Program-made: the position numbers and the translations under genes
The notes under the pieces: generated by a model
Told to the model about the DNA's origin: nothing
Seen by the model: only the letters and a program-made list of their open reading frames with translations
Databases searched by the model: none
Assembly: GCF_025244765.1 (NCBI RefSeq)
Contig: NZ_CP104209.1
Location: 124,001 to 188,000 of the forward strand
Direction of reading: 5' to 3'
Source of the DNA: Empedobacter stercoris
Lineage (GTDB): Bacteria; Bacteroidota; Bacteroidia; Flavobacteriales; Weeksellaceae
DNA length: 64,000 nt
Part shown: piece by piece, positions 53,913 to 60,983 of the stretch
Layout: each line of letters starts with the position of its first letter
Numbering within the stretch: position 1 is the first letter of the stretch

Positions 53913-54077
53913 ATGATGAAAAATTCATTTATTTTAATAGCAGTTATTTTAGTCATTTTTTGGGCTTTTTTATTTTTAGTATTGCGAATTTCGTATTATG
54001 GTGTAGTACATTTTCTATTGTTTATGGCTTTTATTTCATTAGTATTACGTCTCCTTATTGGTAAAAATCAAGGTTAA
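53913..54077 (+). CDS. lmo0937-like small membrane protein
   Basis: This 54-residue protein was found by reading the sequence. It has two hydrophobic helices: SFILIAVILVIFWAFLFLVL (about residues 5-24) and VVHFLLFMAFISLVLRLLIG (about 31-50). The ending GKNQG and the length match the lmo0937 family of small stress-related membrane proteins common in Bacteroidota, of unknown function. Two ATG codons (53913 and 53916) can start it. Its promoter carries the CRP-like box shared with hmp, the KGG gene and catalase. A terminator lies downstream. Confidence 0.75.
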   Translation: MMKNSFILIAVILVIFWAFLFLVLRISYYGVVHFLLFMAFISLVLRLLIGKNQG

Positions 54078-54124
54078 ATTAATTACTTTTACATATCACA
54101 CTTATTAATGTTTTATTCTTTTCT

Positions 54125-54158
54125 AATACCCGTAATTTATGACGGGTATTTGTTTATT
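54125..54158 (+). terminator. Terminator of the lmo0937-like gene
   Basis: Stem AATACCCGT (54125-54133) with ACGGGTATT (54142-54150), then TGTTTATTT. Confidence 0.8.
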
Positions 54159-54195
54159 TAACTGGTTTTAAGATTTATAAACGATTGTAAACGCT

Positions 54196-54211
54196 TATGA
54201 TTTGAATCATA
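54196..54211. promoter_or_regulatory. CRP-like box (site C)
   Basis: TATGATTTGAATCATA is TATGA-N6-TCATA, with flanking T and A extending the symmetry. It ends 21 bases before TAATTTAG (54233-54240). Confidence 0.7.
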
Positions 54212-54232
54212 ATATTGCAATCTTTATGTGAA

Positions 54233-54240
54233 TAATTTAG
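54233..54240 (+). promoter_or_regulatory. Predicted -7 box of the KGG/DUF892 operon
   Basis: TAATTTAG, one mismatch from TAnnTTTG. The leader of about 95 nt can fold a CTACAT/ATGTAG hairpin. Confidence 0.5.
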
Positions 54241-54341
54241 CCATAGAAAGAAATCTAATTAGTATTTCAATAAAAGTTAAATCCAATTTGCTACATGAAT
54301 AATACTAGTCTATTTATGTAGTAAATTACAAAACTACAATT

Positions 54342-54944
54342 ATGAAAAGGAGTAATTCAAACAATCACAATTCGCACAATTCAAAATCTACATTAGAAGA
54401 AATCTATCAGCTGGGTTATGATCATGGTTTTAATGATGCTTCGCAAGACGAAGACTATGATGATGATTTTTCTGATTATGAAGACGATTATGATAATTTT
54501 ACAAGTGGTTATCAAGAAGATAATTATGATGACGACGATTATGACGACGATTATGATGATGATTATAATGACAATGATTATCAAGATTATAGAAGAAATA
54601 ACAGAAGAAATATGCCAGAAAGAGATAGTATGGGTCGATTTGTTTCTTCTAATAATCGTTCTTCTGGCCGTGGAAGTCGTTCTTCTTCATCACAATCTAA
54701 TAACCGAAGATCATCTTCTAATTCCTCTTCTCATAATCGTTCTTCTCGAAGCGGAAACAACAGAAATTCGGATAGTGAATCAGGAACTTCAAAAAGAGGT
54801 TTTGCATCTATGAGTAAAGCGGAACGTACACGTATAGCTCGCATGGGAGGTAAAGCATCTCATGGAGGGGGGCGTTCTTCAAATCGAAGAGGACGATCTT
54901 CAAATTCGAGTCGTTCTGGATTCGGGGGAAGAAGAAATGATTAA
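54342..54944 (+). CDS. KGG-motif stress protein with acidic and Ser/Arg blocks
   Basis: This 200-residue low-complexity soluble protein is built of blocks. Residues 1-35 are Asn/Ser/His-rich, about 35-80 are Asp/Tyr repeats (DDYDDDYDDDYNDND), and about 83-155 are Ser/Arg/Asn-rich. A KGG-type segment (RGFASMSKAERTRIARMGGK) at about 151-170 and a Gly/Arg/Ser tail follow. The KGG motif marks stress-induced proteins in many bacteria. Opposite charges in two blocks make a disordered polyampholyte likely, suited to desiccation or DNA protection, but that is inference. It starts the operon that continues with the DUF892 gene. Confidence 0.75.
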   Translation: MKRSNSNNHNSHNSKSTLEEIYQLGYDHGFNDASQDEDYDDDFSDYEDDYDNFTSGYQEDNYDDDDYDDDYDDDYNDNDYQDYRRNNRRNMPERDSMGRFVSSNNRSSGRGSRSSSSQSNNRRSSSNSSSHNRSSRSGNNRNSDSESGTSKRGFASMSKAERTRIARMGGKASHGGGRSSNRRGRSSNSSRSGFGGRRND

Positions 54945-54954
54945 TTGTTTTGTT

Positions 54955-54980
54955 TTGCCTCTTTTCGGAGGGGCAATTTT
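54955..54980 (+). promoter_or_regulatory. Intercistronic hairpin, possible attenuator
   Basis: TTGCCTC pairs with GAGGGGCAA (one bulge) and is followed by TTTT, between the KGG and DUF892 genes. It may lower expression of the second gene. Confidence 0.4.
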
Positions 54981-54997
54981 ATTAAAAATAAAAAAGT

Positions 54998-55567
54998 ATG
55001 GAAAAGAAAGAATCTCATCCAAATAATACAATGGATAAATCAACTGAAAATATTGATGAAAAAATGAAAAAGTCAGCTTTGCACAAATTTTTTATTTCTG
55101 CATTAAAAGATATTTATTATGCAGAGCACGCATTAATTGATAGTTTGGAAAAAATGCAAAAATTTGCAACAACAGAGGAGTTAAAAGATGCTTTTGAAGA
55201 TCATCAGTTACAAACCAAAAAACATATTAGTCGATTAGACAAAATATTTGGATTATTGGATGAAAAGACAGAGAAGAAAGAATGTGAAGCGATAAAGGGG
55301 CTAATTAAAGAAGCAGAAGAAATGATTAAATCGACACAAGATGGATCAATGACACGTGATGCTGCTTTAATAATTGCTGCTCAAAAGATAGAGCATTATG
55401 AAATTGCAACTTATGGTGGTTTGGTACAATTGGCAATTACAATGGAGCATCATAAAGTAGCTGAGTTACTTGAAAAAACATTGGTTGAAGAGGAGGAAAC
55501 GGATGATGACCTAACCGATATTGCTGAAACTTTAATCAATTTCGAAGCAGAAGCAGAAGAAAATTAG
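54998..55567 (+). CDS. DUF892 (YciF-like) ferritin-like protein
   Basis: This 189-residue four-helix-bundle protein belongs to the DUF892/YciF family, whose ferritin-like fold carries a di-metal site. Metal-ligand motifs are visible: DIYYAEHALIDSLEKM near 37-52 (Glu), EDHQLQTKKHISRLDKIF near 68, KIEHYEIATYGGLVQLA near 129 (ExxH-like) and LLEKTLVEEEETDDDLTDIA. The family is induced by general stress; its oxidase role is not settled. It is second in the operon with the KGG gene. Confidence 0.87.
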   Translation: MEKKESHPNNTMDKSTENIDEKMKKSALHKFFISALKDIYYAEHALIDSLEKMQKFATTEELKDAFEDHQLQTKKHISRLDKIFGLLDEKTEKKECEAIKGLIKEAEEMIKSTQDGSMTRDAALIIAAQKIEHYEIATYGGLVQLAITMEHHKVAELLEKTLVEEEETDDDLTDIAETLINFEAEAEEN

Positions 55568-55576
55568 TGCTGAAAT

Positions 55577-55630
55577 AAGATCTCTTATGACTATTTATGA
55601 TAAATAATTATGATAAGAGATCTTTTTTGT
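55577..55630 (+). terminator. Terminator of the KGG/DUF892 operon
   Basis: A 12-bp stem AAGATCTCTTAT (55577-55588) with ATAAGAGATCTT (55613-55624) is followed by six T. Confidence 0.85.
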
Positions 55631-55765
55631 TGGTTTTTTACACATTACATCGATAAAGTTTAACAAATTGATTGTTTGTATGGTATGTTTATTGAAAATA
55701 ATATGTGATATTTTTATCTTCTCTCAACAGCCTATAAAAAATTACAAACCACAAAAATTAACACT

Positions 55766-56365
55766 ATGCTGATTGATGAAAAACTATTGTACGAGTATGG
55801 AGCAGAAAGGGTCTCGTTTAAAAATGGAGAATATATTTTTAAAGAAGGTAGTTATCCATTTTTTTATTTTCAAATCCTTGTCGGAAAAGTAAAACTTAAC
55901 CATTTTAATGAAGAAGGCAAAGAATCTATTCAAAATATTCTTTCGCCAGGCAAAAGTATTGGAGAATGTTTCTTGTTTCTGGATAATCAATATCCAACAA
56001 ATGCAGAGGCTTTAGAAGATACAGTTCTTTTACGATTAAATAAATCTGTTTTTTTAGAATTATTAAATTCGAATCCCTACTTGTATAAAAATCTGAGTAG
56101 ATGTATTTCAGAAAAGTTATATTACAAGTTTTTGATGATGCAAAATAATTCTATTAACAGTCCTATTGTAAGGTTAAAAGGATTATTAGATTATTTAAAA
56201 AATGATACAGTAGAAATCAAAACACCTTTTTCGTTCAAAGTAGAGCTTACTCGTCAACAATTAGCTGGTTTAACTGGAATGTGTGTCGAAACTGTTATAC
56301 GCACAGTAAAATTAATGGAATCTCAAGACATGCTACGGTTGCATAAAGGAAAAATACTCTATTAA
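55766..56365 (+). CDS. Crp/Fnr-family regulator, proposed controller of the stress island
   Basis: This 199-residue regulator has a cyclic-nucleotide-type beta roll (residues about 20-115), a dimer helix, and a C-terminal winged helix. The ligand pocket reads IGECFLFLDNQYPTNAEA and lacks the Arg of cAMP-binding members, so cAMP is unlikely. There is no Cys cluster for an Fnr-type iron-sulfur centre. The recognition helix reads TGMCVETVIRTVKLM. Compared with CRP (R-E-T-V-G-R), Arg is replaced by Val as in Fnr, while Glu and the second Arg are kept. That predicts a half-site with TGA but without the first G, matching TATGA. Its own promoter does not carry the box. Confidence 0.85.
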   Translation: MLIDEKLLYEYGAERVSFKNGEYIFKEGSYPFFYFQILVGKVKLNHFNEEGKESIQNILSPGKSIGECFLFLDNQYPTNAEALEDTVLLRLNKSVFLELLNSNPYLYKNLSRCISEKLYYKFLMMQNNSINSPIVRLKGLLDYLKNDTVEIKTPFSFKVELTRQQLAGLTGMCVETVIRTVKLMESQDMLRLHKGKILY

Positions 56366-56399
56366 AAAGTAAATTTTTTAACATCCTAAATCAACGATT

Positions 56400-56534
56400 A
56401 TGTTTCCACAATTTAAAGAATTTTTTATATCAAGTTTACATATTTTCGCCTATATAATTTTGCTTATAGGTGGATGGATTTTTCTATTTTTTTGGCTCAG
56501 AAAGCGAAAAAAGAATAGAAATAAAAGAAAATAA
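56400..56534 (+). CDS. Small single-helix membrane protein
   Basis: This 44-residue protein was found by reading the sequence. It has one hydrophobic helix (IFAYIILLIGGWIFLFFW, about residues 14-32) followed by a very basic tail (LRKRKKNRNKRK), so it is probably an inner-membrane peptide with a cytosolic tail. It starts 34 bases after the Crp/Fnr stop codon and ends before a strong terminator, so it shares that transcript. No family is recognised. Confidence 0.55.
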   Translation: MFPQFKEFFISSLHIFAYIILLIGGWIFLFFWLRKRKKNRNKRK

Positions 56535-56547
56535 TTTGATTATTGTG

Positions 56548-56589
56548 TTAGCCAATTATCATTGTTATGTGATAATTGGCTAATTTTTG
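56548..56589 (+). terminator. Terminator of the Crp/Fnr unit
   Basis: A 14-bp perfect stem (TTAGCCAATTATCA, 56548-56561, with 56570-56583) is followed by TTTTTG. Confidence 0.85.
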
Positions 56590-56597
56590 TTAATGCA

Positions 56598-56957
56598 TTA
56601 TATTTCTAAGAACTCGTTATGGATGATCCGAATTAATTCCTGTTCTTTTTGGACTTTATAATAAGAGAATTTTGAGTAAAAACGAATAAGCATATTTTTT
56701 GTAAAAAGAGTTCCTTCATCTGAAATGTTGTTCTGATTAACATATTCAAGAGCATTTATTTTGTATTCTGCAATCAGTTGATTTAGAAATTCTTTTTTCT
56801 GTGTGCAGTTCGTCTTTTGACTAATTTTATCAATAGATTGAATGATAAATGGAGGATCAATTAATAAATGCGCTGTTGCTGATCCGAATATAAATTCATG
56901 AATTAAACTTAAAAATTCGTGTTCTGTTTGAGTTATTTCCAGTTTATATATATGCAT
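56598..56957 (-). CDS. Unknown 119-residue protein
   Basis: I do not recognise this protein. It is soluble, mostly helical and rich in Ile, Leu, Lys and Asn, with no signal peptide or metal motif. It begins 9 bases after the stop of the short-chain dehydrogenase gene, so it is the last gene of the minus-strand unit with the cNMP-domain and dehydrogenase genes. It is predicted to be transcribed under the CRP-like box at 58307. Confidence 0.6.
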   Translation of the reverse strand: MHIYKLEITQTEHEFLSLIHEFIFGSATAHLLIDPPFIIQSIDKISQKTNCTQKKEFLNQLIAEYKINALEYVNQNNISDEGTLFTKNMLIRFYSKFSYYKVQKEQELIRIIHNEFLEI

Positions 56958-56966
56958 ATCTTTTTT

Positions 56967-57818
56967 TTAACCATTTATTATTTCTCCACCGTTCGGGTGC
57001 AAGACTTGTCCACTTATAAATTGAGAATCTTCGCAAGCTAAAAATAAAAACGAAGGAGCTACTTCATTTGGCATTCCTGCTCTTTTCATTGGAGAATCAG
57101 TACCAAAATTGGCTACTTTTTCAGAATCAAAAGAAGAAACGATAAGAGGTGTCCAAACTGGACCTGGAGCAACAGCATTTACTCGAATTCCGCTTGCTAT
57201 CAAATTAGACGATAAACTTCTAGTAAATGAAACAACAGCCCCTTTTGTAGCAGCATAATCGATTAATTTTGGACTTCCTCGATAAGCTGTAACAGATGTG
57301 GTGTTTATAATAGAACCTCCTTTTTTCATATAAACTAAAGCAAATTTAGTTGTCCAAAAGTATGAGAACACATTGTTCTGAAATGTTTTAATCAATTGTT
57401 CGCTGCTTATATTTTCCAAAGATTCGCTTTCCCAATGTAATGCAGCATTATTGACTAAAATATCTATCTGCTTATAATATTCAATTGTTTTTTCTACTGC
57501 GGCAAGACAATTTTCTTCTTTTGATAAATCCCCCTTGATCAGTAAACATTTTCTGTTATACTTTTCAACTTCTTTTTTAGTTGCCTTCGCATCAATTTCT
57601 TCGTTAAGATAAGCTACTGCAAGATCAGCCCCTTCTTTCGCAAAAAGCAGCGCAACTGCTTTACCAATTCCACTATCACCACCAGTAATTAACGCTACTT
57701 TTCCTTTTAATTTTCCTTCTTTCGCATAAATTATAGGATCCGTTTTGGGAATAGGTTTCATGTTTTCTTCAATACCAGGTCTATTTTGTTGTTGTTTTTC
57801 GTGTTTTATTTTTTTCAT
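56967..57818 (-). CDS. Short-chain dehydrogenase, general-stress (YghA/YdaD) type
   Basis: This 283-residue NAD(P)-dependent dehydrogenase has the N-terminal extension typical of the YghA/YdaD general-stress group (IEENMKPIPKTDPI). The cofactor motif is ITGGDSGIGKAVALLFAKEG, with NNAALHWE, catalytic Ser in NTTSVTAYRGSP and Tyr/Lys in YAATKGAVV. VNAVAPGPVWTPLI and FISGQVLHPNGG follow. The substrate is unknown. It starts 19 bases after the cNMP-domain gene, so the two are one unit. Confidence 0.85.
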   Translation of the reverse strand: MKKIKHEKQQQNRPGIEENMKPIPKTDPIIYAKEGKLKGKVALITGGDSGIGKAVALLFAKEGADLAVAYLNEEIDAKATKKEVEKYNRKCLLIKGDLSKEENCLAAVEKTIEYYKQIDILVNNAALHWESESLENISSEQLIKTFQNNVFSYFWTTKFALVYMKKGGSIINTTSVTAYRGSPKLIDYAATKGAVVSFTRSLSSNLIASGIRVNAVAPGPVWTPLIVSSFDSEKVANFGTDSPMKRAGMPNEVAPSFLFLACEDSQFISGQVLHPNGGEIING

Positions 57819-57837
57819 AAGATTAATTTTTTAAAAA

Positions 57838-58251
57838 TTATCGAGATTTATTGCGTAATGTGTTAGTAGATATAGATTGTATTTTGCTGAATTTGTAAAC
57901 TAATTTTTCACTCATACATTGACATAAAATCAAATATAAATGAGGATGTTCTTCTAAAAGATTGAAAAATTTATACTTTTCTAATCGAATAATATGGCAA
58001 TCATCAATCGCTTGAATTGTAATCGAATAAGAGTTATTGGTAAATAAAAAAGCTTCTCCTAAACTTTGTCCTTTTACAAGCATAGATTTTAGAATAATTT
58101 TTTCTTGATAAAAGTTATTTCTAATAGCCTTCCCCTTTAAAATTTGATAATAAAACTCTGCATATTTCCCTTTTTTCATTATTATATCGCCTTGTTTGTA
58201 TGTTTTTTTTACACCTCCAAATTTTAGTAATAATTCATTGTTAATTAGCAT
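57838..58251 (-). CDS. Crp-like cyclic-nucleotide-fold protein lacking the DNA-binding domain
   Basis: This 137-residue protein consists of only the N-terminal beta-roll half of a Crp/Fnr protein. It aligns with the regulator at 55766 (ILKGKAIRNNFYQEK with ILVGKVKLNHFNEEG; GEAFLFTNNSYSITIQAID with GECFLFLDNQYPTNAEALE; CQCMSEKLVYKFSKIQS with SRCISEKLYYKFLMMQN). It ends after SISTNTLRNKSR. The winged helix is absent, and only 19 bases follow before the next gene, so it is a complete short protein, not a visible frameshift. It could dimerise with the full regulator and block or tune it; that is inference. Confidence 0.75.
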   Translation of the reverse strand: MLINNELLLKFGGVKKTYKQGDIIMKKGKYAEFYYQILKGKAIRNNFYQEKIILKSMLVKGQSLGEAFLFTNNSYSITIQAIDDCHIIRLEKYKFFNLLEEHPHLYLILCQCMSEKLVYKFSKIQSISTNTLRNKSR

Positions 58252-58277
58252 ATTAAAAAGTTTTGATTAGCGTCTAT

Positions 58278-58285
58278 CTAAGGTA
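58278..58285 (-). promoter_or_regulatory. Predicted -7 box of the cNMP-domain/dehydrogenase unit
   Basis: The minus strand reads TACCTTAG, one mismatch from TAnnTTTG. It lies 21 bases downstream of the CRP-like box at 58307-58322. The leader is about 20 nt to the ATG at 58251. Confidence 0.45.
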
Positions 58286-58306
58286 ATATCAGATTAAACT
58301 TCATTT

Positions 58307-58322
58307 TATGAGTAGGATCATG
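58307..58322. promoter_or_regulatory. CRP-like box with one mismatch (site E)
   Basis: The plus strand reads TATGAGTAGGATCATG (minus CATGATCCTACTCATA), one mismatch from TATGA-N6-TCATA. Spacing to its -7 box is 21 bases, as for the other sites. Confidence 0.55.
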
Positions 58323-58401
58323 TTGGTATTTACTTTTTTAGTCTTAAGAAATAAAAGCTATCGCCAATGATTATTAAATACATCATTTTATTAAAGTCTA
58401 A

Positions 58402-58417
58402 TATGATTGTAATCATA
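58402..58417. promoter_or_regulatory. CRP-like box upstream of catalase (site D)
   Basis: TATGATTGTAATCATA is symmetric except for the central GT. It ends 21 bases before the -7 box TAATTTTG (58439-58446). Confidence 0.75.
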
Positions 58418-58438
58418 TTCTTAGCATTTTTCTCCTTC

Positions 58439-58446
58439 TAATTTTG
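58439..58446 (+). promoter_or_regulatory. Predicted -7 box of the catalase gene
   Basis: TAATTTTG, a full TAnnTTTG match. The start would fall near 58453. Confidence 0.55.
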
Positions 58447-58453
58447 AAAATAT

Positions 58454-58688
58454 AAAGACGAAATCGATTGTCATTTTATTTAAACACAAGAAATATATTT
58501 TATCAAAATTATTACCTGCCTTGTACCCTTATTTGGTGTCATAAGAATAAGTTGTAGAAAACAAAAGAAATGACAGCAAATTATTCAGATTCTGCTAATC
58601 ACACGGAGAGGTTCAAAATATAAATCATTTTATCTAAAAGTTGTAAATGGATTAATCTTTGATTATTAGTTAATTAAACCAAATTTAA
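58454..58688 (+). other. Long catalase leader
   Basis: About 235 bases lie between the predicted start and the catalase ATG, unusually long here. It contains a 17-codon frame (58570-58623) with no ribosome site. No riboswitch or strong hairpin is recognised. A second promoter nearer the gene is possible. Confidence 0.4.
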
Positions 58689-60800
58689 ATGAAGAAAAAT
58701 AAGAAAACTGAACAAATAAAAAAATATATTGTAGATAATAGCAACCAGATTTTAACTACAAATGATGGAGTTGCAATACATGACAACAACAATACGTTGA
58801 AACTGGGAGTTAGAGGACCATCTTTACAACAAGACCACATTTATTTTGATAAGTTAGGGCATTTTGACCGAGAAAGAATTCCAGAAAGAGTGGTTCATGC
58901 TCGCGGAAGTGGAGCCTATGGGATATTAGAAATTCATGAAGATATCTCTGAATTTACTCGAGCAAAGTTTTTACAAAAAGGAGCAATTACACCTCTTTTT
59001 ACAAGATTTTCAACAGTTGCAGGATTCAAAGGTTCAACCGATTTAGCCAGAGACGTAAGAGGTTTTTCAGTCAAATTCTATACAGAAGAAGGAAATTACG
59101 ATTTGGTAGGAAATAATATTCCAGTATTTTTTATACAAGATGCCATGAACTTTCCTGATTTAGTACATGCTGTAAAACCTGAGCCAGATACTGAAATGCC
59201 ACAAGCAGCTTCTGCCCATGATACATTTTGGGATTTTATTTCACTTATGCCAGAATCTTCTCATATGATTATGTGGTTAATGTCAGATCGTGCGATACCA
59301 AGAAGTTTTAGAATGATGGAAGGTTTTGGTGTTCATACGTTTAAATTAATCAACAGTAAAGGTGAAATAACATTTGTTAAATTTCATTGGAAACCTAAGT
59401 TGGGAGTTCATTCAGTAGCTTGGAACGAGGCACAAAAAATTTCAGGTTTTAATTCTGATTTTCATAGACAAGACTTATGGGAAAATATTGAAAAAGAAAA
59501 TTTTCCACAATGGGATTTGGGTGTTCAATTGATACCTGAAAAGGACGAGATGAACTATCCATTTGATTTATTAGATCCTACGAAACTTATTCCAGAAGAG
59601 TTAGTGCCTGTAAAACTTATTGGGACAATGACACTTAATCGTAATCCAGACAATTTTTTTGCAGAAACTGAACAGGTTGCATTTGATCCAGGAAGAATTA
59701 TTCCAGGTATTGATTTGTCAGATGATCCTTTATTACAAGGTAGAGTATTTTCATATATGGACACTCAAAATTATAGATTAGGTGGTGCAAACTTTCATGA
59801 AATACCAATTAATAGATCAATCAATCAAAAAAACAACAATCAGAAGGATGGAACAAATAGAATGGATATTTTAAAAGGAGATGTAAGTTATTTTCCAAAT
59901 AGTAAAGCATCAGGATGTCCATATCATGCTATATTGAAAGGTGAAGAAGGTTTTCAATCTCATCAACAAGAAGTACAAGGAATGAAAGTAAGAGGAAGAT
60001 CTGATTCTTTTGCGGATCATTTTTCTCAAGCCACTTTATTTTTTAATTCTCAATCTGAATCAGAAAAACAACATATTATAGATGCTTTTAGTTTTGAATT
60101 AAGCAAAGTGAGCGACTCAAAAATTAGAGAAAGACAAGTAGCTATCCTTTATCAAATTGATAAAACTCTTGCTCAAAAAGTTGGTGATAATCTTGGTATA
60201 GTACCTCCAAAAGAGTTGGATGAACTGACATTAAGTTTTGCAAGGCAAAATCATCCCAATTATCCTCTGCAGCCTAAAAAACAAGAAATAAATTCATCTG
60301 TTGCTTTGAGTATGAAAGTTAAAGAAGGTGAAGGAACTATAACAACCAGAAAAGTAGCCTTTTTAGTAGATAATGGTGTTTCTAAAAAAAGTGTAGATCA
60401 ATTAAAAAAAGCATTGGAAAAAGAAGGCGCAGTAGGTGTTTTAATTTCATCTAAAGTTGGAGAGTTAATCTATGATGAAGGTGATAAAGAAAATATTTAC
60501 CATTCGTATCTTACGGATTCTTCTGTATTATATGATGCAGTGTTTACTCCATCAGGTAAATCTCTTAGTTCGTTAATTTCAAATCCAGATTATTATGAGT
60601 TTATTAATGAGGCTTATAGACATTGTAAAATATTAGCTTTTGCAAAAGGAACCGAAGATTTATTAAAAAAATCATTTGTTGAAAAAGATAAAGGAGTTGT
60701 ATTAGAAGATGGAACCCAAAACTGGGTAGATGAGTTTATTAATTCGATGAAATTACATCGTATTTGGGACCGCGAAAAAGCAAGAAAAGTTCCATCATAA
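58689..60800 (+). CDS. katE: Large-subunit catalase (KatE/HPII type)
   Basis: This 703-residue catalase splits hydrogen peroxide. The distal His block is RVVHARGSGAYG near residue 78 and the distal Asn lies in LVGNNIPVFFIQDAMNFPD. The proximal heme Tyr region is RVFSYMDTQNYRLGG near 355. The extra C-terminal domain (about 565-700, KVAFLVDNGVSKKSVDQL) has the flavodoxin/GATase-like fold of large clade 2 catalases. The length is slightly below E. coli HPII (753), with a shorter N-terminus. There is no signal peptide. The gene has a CRP-like box and a long leader. Confidence 0.93.
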   Translation: MKKNKKTEQIKKYIVDNSNQILTTNDGVAIHDNNNTLKLGVRGPSLQQDHIYFDKLGHFDRERIPERVVHARGSGAYGILEIHEDISEFTRAKFLQKGAITPLFTRFSTVAGFKGSTDLARDVRGFSVKFYTEEGNYDLVGNNIPVFFIQDAMNFPDLVHAVKPEPDTEMPQAASAHDTFWDFISLMPESSHMIMWLMSDRAIPRSFRMMEGFGVHTFKLINSKGEITFVKFHWKPKLGVHSVAWNEAQKISGFNSDFHRQDLWENIEKENFPQWDLGVQLIPEKDEMNYPFDLLDPTKLIPEELVPVKLIGTMTLNRNPDNFFAETEQVAFDPGRIIPGIDLSDDPLLQGRVFSYMDTQNYRLGGANFHEIPINRSINQKNNNQKDGTNRMDILKGDVSYFPNSKASGCPYHAILKGEEGFQSHQQEVQGMKVRGRSDSFADHFSQATLFFNSQSESEKQHIIDAFSFELSKVSDSKIRERQVAILYQIDKTLAQKVGDNLGIVPPKELDELTLSFARQNHPNYPLQPKKQEINSSVALSMKVKEGEGTITTRKVAFLVDNGVSKKSVDQLKKALEKEGAVGVLISSKVGELIYDEGDKENIYHSYLTDSSVLYDAVFTPSGKSLSSLISNPDYYEFINEAYRHCKILAFAKGTEDLLKKSFVEKDKGVVLEDGTQNWVDEFINSMKLHRIWDREKARKVPS

Positions 60801-60983
60801 CGAGAGATTTTTTCTACAATAATTTATCAAATAAATAAATTTCAATGCAGCTTTTTGAATAACATCTTATTGAAATACTTTTAAATTTTTACAAGCACTA
60901 ATATTCAATTATACTGTGTATTACGAAGTTCAATGCCTTTAAATTTGATTCACTTTTTTAATAATATTCTTAAAAGAAAAAAT

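Noticed and set aside
54393-54584. Long Ile/Val-rich antisense frame opposite the KGG gene
   Set aside because: It is the reverse complement of Asp/Tyr codon repeats, a pure composition effect.
57838-58251. Frameshifted full-length Crp/Fnr gene
   Set aside because: Only 19 bases follow before the next gene, so no helix-turn-helix remnant exists in any frame.
58570-58623. 17-codon frame in the catalase leader as a regulatory peptide
   Set aside because: It has no ribosome site and no stalling motif; kept only as a remark on the leader.
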